From assembly GCA_937915775.1 (NCBI GenBank), contig CALGGQ010000145.1:1-8119 (forward strand): a DNA stretch of 8,119 nucleotides, read 5' to 3'. Below the pieces are notes generated by a model. The model saw only the letters and a list, made by a program, of their open reading frames with translations, was not told where the DNA came from and made no database searches. Position numbers and translations under genes: made by a program. This DNA comes from an uncultured Clostridia bacterium (lineage in GTDB: Bacteria > Bacillota > Clostridia > Oscillospirales > Acutalibacteraceae). Shown here piece after piece: positions 6,192 through 8,119 of the stretch. Positions within the stretch are counted from its first letter, which is position 1; each line of letters starts with the position of its first letter.

Positions 6192-6220
6192 AAAAAACAG
6201 GCGGTCGTCTGACCGCCTGT
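6192..6220 (-). terminator. Intrinsic terminator of the lipoprotein gene
   Basis: A perfect 10-bp stem, ACAGGCGGTC (6197-6206) with GACCGCCTGT (6211-6220), has a 4-nt loop. On the minus strand it runs directly into a T-run (6197-6192). It lies 13 nt after the lipoprotein stop codon. Confidence 0.94.
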
Positions 6221-6232
6221 TATCGTTTCAGT

Positions 6233-7228
6233 TTAGCCTCTGGTAATCTCTCTTGACTTCATCAGGAAATCATCGGATGCCGGGAAGGTGTTGGTGTATT
6301 CAAGGTCCATCGTTGCGCTCTTATCCTTGATAATGGTAACGTTTGCGTGCGTGATATCAAGGTGCGTTTTCATAATGTAATAAGCCTTGGTAACCTCCTT
6401 GGAAGCGGTGTCAACGGTGATTTCGCCGTAGCCGCCCTTATAGGTAACCGTGATATTGTCGTTCGCATCGCCCTGAGAGAAGGACAGAACACTGATCTGA
6501 TCAACTGTGCCGGTGATATCGCCGAGAACGTTGAAGAAACGTCCCTGGGAATCCTGGTCAGCGAAGGAAAGCTCTGCAGCCTTGGGCTGAATCGTGATGG
6601 TGATGGTGCCGTCGCCGTTATCCTTAACATTGCAGGCAAGTACATCATCAGCCGTCAGATGGGATTCCAGCTGAGAAAGCTGGGTGCCGCCGGGGCCGTC
6701 ATCTCTGTAATCGTAAACCGGGTCTCTGTTGGCGGCAGGCGGTAAGCCCTTCGGTGAGCCGTTGAACAGGCTGCCCATAATGCTCGGAACGAGCTTCATG
6801 ATGGTGGCATTCTCTTTGCCGTCAACCAGCAGAGAAGCAATCTTTAAGTCCTCATCGCCGAGAAGCTTATAATACTGCTTTGCCTCGCCCTTTTCGGTAT
6901 AGGGAGCGGTTAAGGTCTTGTTGTAATTGAACACCTCAACATAGTACTTCACAACATCTTCCACAGAGGTGAATTCGATGCCGCCGTAGGTGCCGGCTTC
7001 AAACGTATCAATTACAATCGGGTCGCCCTCAGCGGAAGTAGCGCCGCCCTCTTCGGTACCGGAGGTTCCTGCTTCGGAGCCGCCGTTTTCCCAATCGCCG
7101 GACTTCACTTCATGGATAGCCTTAATCGTACTGTTGGTGACATAATTTAACTTTGCACAGCCGGCAAGCGTCGCTACCAGAACGGCAACAAGCGCAAGAC
7201 ATGCAATTACTCTAAAGGTTTTCTTCAT
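6233..7228 (-). CDS. Uncharacterised lipoprotein
   Basis: The 331-residue protein begins MKKTFRVIACLALVAVLV and has a clear lipobox, LAGC, with Cys24 as the lipidation site. It should be anchored to the outer face of the membrane. A Gly/Ser/Thr/Glu-rich linker (about residues 41-70) follows. The mature domain has an alpha/beta start (EFTSVEDVVKYYVEVFNYNK) and a beta-rich second half (DGTITITIQPK, ITVTYKGGYGEITVDTASK). No enzymatic motif was recognised. I chose ATG 7228 because it places the signal peptide at the N-terminus and has AAAGGGG about 10 nt upstream. An in-frame TTG at 7267 would put 13 hydrophilic residues ahead of the signal peptide. The gene has its own promoter and terminator and is divergent from the zinc-ribbon protein gene. 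Lipoprotein status is secure; a binding or sensing role would be guesswork. Confidence 0.9.
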   Translation of the reverse strand: MKKTFRVIACLALVAVLVATLAGCAKLNYVTNSTIKAIHEVKSGDWENGGSEAGTSGTEEGGATSAEGDPIVIDTFEAGTYGGIEFTSVEDVVKYYVEVFNYNKTLTAPYTEKGEAKQYYKLLGDEDLKIASLLVDGKENATIMKLVPSIMGSLFNGSPKGLPPAANRDPVYDYRDDGPGGTQLSQLESHLTADDVLACNVKDNGDGTITITIQPKAAELSFADQDSQGRFFNVLGDITGTVDQISVLSFSQGDANDNITVTYKGGYGEITVDTASKEVTKAYYIMKTHLDITHANVTIIKDKSATMDLEYTNTFPASDDFLMKSREITRG

Positions 7229-7290
7229 CTTTGGGATTCCCCTTTCAAACTTAATATGCTCCGACAATCGAAAATTGCAGAAAACATTAC

Positions 7291-7306
7291 ATAATAAATT
7301 TATTAT
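7291..7306. repeat. 16-bp perfect palindrome at the lipoprotein promoter, candidate operator
   Basis: ATAATAAATTTATTAT is perfectly self-complementary and covers the -10 region of the lipoprotein promoter. Its position suits a repressor site, but it is made only of A and T in an AT-rich gap, where such palindromes arise by chance more often. Confidence 0.35.
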
Positions 7307-7325
7307 AAAACAGCCGAAAAGTCAA
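7297..7325 (-). promoter_or_regulatory. Candidate promoter of the lipoprotein gene
   Basis: On the minus strand TTGACT (7325-7320) is 17 nt from TAAATT (7302-7297). A better -10 sequence, TATAAT (7307-7302), overlaps it but is only 12 nt from this -35. The predicted leader is about 60 nt. The preferred -10 lies within a 16-bp palindrome. Confidence 0.5.
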
Positions 7326-7366
7326 TAGAAAATCGTAAATATTTTATAAAAGATTGATTTTTCACC

Positions 7367-7395
7367 TTGACAACAGCAGCGTTTCGTTGTATTTA
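7367..7395 (+). promoter_or_regulatory. Candidate promoter of the zinc-ribbon protein gene
   Basis: A perfect TTGACA (7367-7372) is followed after 17 nt by TATTTA (7390-7395), a weak -10. Transcription would start near 7402, just ahead of AAAGGAG (7411-7417). It diverges from the lipoprotein promoter, with about 40 nt between the two -35 boxes. Confidence 0.5.
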
Positions 7396-7425
7396 TTTTT
7401 TAGAAATCGGAAAGGAGAAAAAAGG

Positions 7426-8119
7426 ATGAGATGTAAAAACTGCGGTTTTGAAAACGCCGACAATCTTTATATATGCCAGAACTGCGGCTCGCCGCTCTAC
7501 GATGAAAACGAGCCGATTGAAACCGAGCCCACTGCCCAACAGGGCTATACCGCACCGCTGCAGGGCGGTTATGCACAGCCGCCGCACAATGAAAGTGACG
7601 ATCATGACAGCAACAAACGCTCGATTGTCATCATTATCATTCTGTCCGTTATCCTGGTGGCGCTGGTCGCCGGCACGGTTACCGCCGTGATGAAGGGCAG
7701 ACACCGTGAGCCGAATACAACGAGCGAAACCGTCAGCATAACGCAGGAAGTGGAAGAGGACACCGAGGAAGAGGAAGCGGAAGAAGAGAAAACGACAAAG
7801 GAAACCACCGAGGAAACGACGGAGGAGACAACCGAAGAATCCACGACCGAGGAGAAAACAAAGACCTTTAAGGTAACGCTCTCTGCCGGGCGCGGCGGCG
7901 ACACCGAGGGTGACGGCGAATATGAGGAGGGCAGCGAGGTTACGATTATTGCCCACCCTGACGACGGCTATATGTTTGACGGCTGGTATGCAAACGGCAA
8001 GAAGATTTCCGACGACTCCCTTTACGCCTTCACCATTTCCAAGGATACCAAACTGAAAGCGCAGTTCAGCAAGGTGGAAACCACGACCGAGGAAGAAACC
8101 GAGCCGGAGACGGAGCCCG
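7426..8119 (+). CDS. Zinc-ribbon, single-pass membrane protein with Thr/Glu linker and InlB-type repeat, 3' end outside the window
   Basis: The frame is open for 231 codons to the window edge. The N-terminus has a zinc-ribbon with four cysteines, CKNC (residues 3-6) and CQNCG (17-21). A Gln/Pro/Gly-rich linker follows, then one membrane helix at about 67-89 (IVIIIILSVILVALVAGTV) ending in KGRHR. Next is a long Glu/Thr-rich tract (about 98-146) with TTEE repeats. Residues 148-214 form an InlB/Flg_new-type bacterial repeat (VTLSAGRGG, GSEVTIIAHPDDGYMFDGWYANGKK, KDTKLKAQF). A second Thr/Glu linker then leaves the window, so more domains probably follow. The zinc ribbon should be cytoplasmic and the repeat outside, tying an internal metal-binding knob to a surface domain. 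AAAGGAG lies 8 nt before ATG 7426; an overlapping ATG at 7431 meets a stop at once. It is divergent from the lipoprotein gene. The function is unknown. Confidence 0.88.
   Translation, partial: MRCKNCGFENADNLYICQNCGSPLYDENEPIETEPTAQQGYTAPLQGGYAQPPHNESDDHDSNKRSIVIIIILSVILVALVAGTVTAVMKGRHREPNTTSETVSITQEVEEDTEEEEAEEEKTTKETTEETTEETTEESTTEEKTKTFKVTLSAGRGGDTEGDGEYEEGSEVTIIAHPDDGYMFDGWYANGKKISDDSLYAFTISKDTKLKAQFSKVETTTEEETEPETEP
7792..7854 (+). repeat. In-frame TTEE tetrapeptide repeat tract
   Basis: The DNA encodes TTKE, three copies of TTEE, then STTEE, with varied ACN and GAA/GAG codons. It forms the stalk between the membrane helix and the InlB-type repeat. Such tracts can vary in copy number between strains. 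Confidence 0.8.

Noticed and set aside
7393..7956. A minus-strand frame rich in Phe, Gly, Leu and Arg
   Set aside because: It is the complement of the Glu/Thr-rich stalk of the zinc-ribbon protein, and the hydrophobicity is a by-product of that composition.

Overview
The window reads as chromosome from a spore-forming, low-to-moderate-GC Clostridia, most likely in the Oscillospiraceae/Ruminococcaceae group. The spore protease gene gpr sits head-to-head with rpsT (ribosomal protein S20) and is followed by what looks like the start of spoIIP, an arrangement familiar from Bacillus and Clostridia. The genes have strong AGGAGG-type ribosome binding sites and sigma-A-like promoters. The family-level placement is inference.

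Left part (1-1705): on the minus strand gpr (370-1197) leads into a truncated gene whose first 105 codons (1-315) look like SpoIIP. On the plus strand rpsT (1402-1659) is transcribed divergently. It has a clear promoter, a leader of about 110 nt with two small hairpins, and a strong intrinsic terminator. The two promoters share the palindrome TTGCAA.

Middle plus-strand part (1708-3064): a strong promoter drives an 89-residue membrane-anchored acidic protein with EEAPA repeats. An intrinsic terminator follows it, and that terminator's T-run directly abuts the ribosome binding site of a patatin-like phospholipase gene (2093-2932). After the phospholipase gene lies a 150-nt gap with three hairpins, the last of which probably works as a shared terminator for the converging genes.

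Right part (3085-8119): three minus-strand genes encode, in transcription order, a lipoprotein (7228-6233), a 621-residue membrane protein with a large extracytoplasmic part (6126-4261), and a polysaccharide pyruvyl transferase-family protein (4238-3085). The pyruvyl transferase gene is broken by a frameshift at its conserved C-terminal SFH-type motif. The lipoprotein gene has its own promoter and terminator. The membrane protein gene has a separate promoter and probably co-transcribes the pyruvyl transferase gene 22 nt downstream. Divergent from the lipoprotein is a plus-strand gene running off the window. It encodes a zinc-ribbon, transmembrane, Thr/Glu-rich protein with an InlB-type repeat.

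The left side is conserved sporulation and ribosome housekeeping. The right side is a set of poorly characterised envelope proteins with low-complexity acidic linkers, suggesting cell-surface functions. I see no CRISPR array, tRNA, rRNA, insertion sequence or phage gene. No gene-free stretch exceeds about 205 bases. I found no convincing new multi-gene system. The best leads are the frameshifted pyruvyl transferase, the structured gap after the phospholipase, the terminator/ribosome-binding-site junction, and the uncharacterised envelope proteins.
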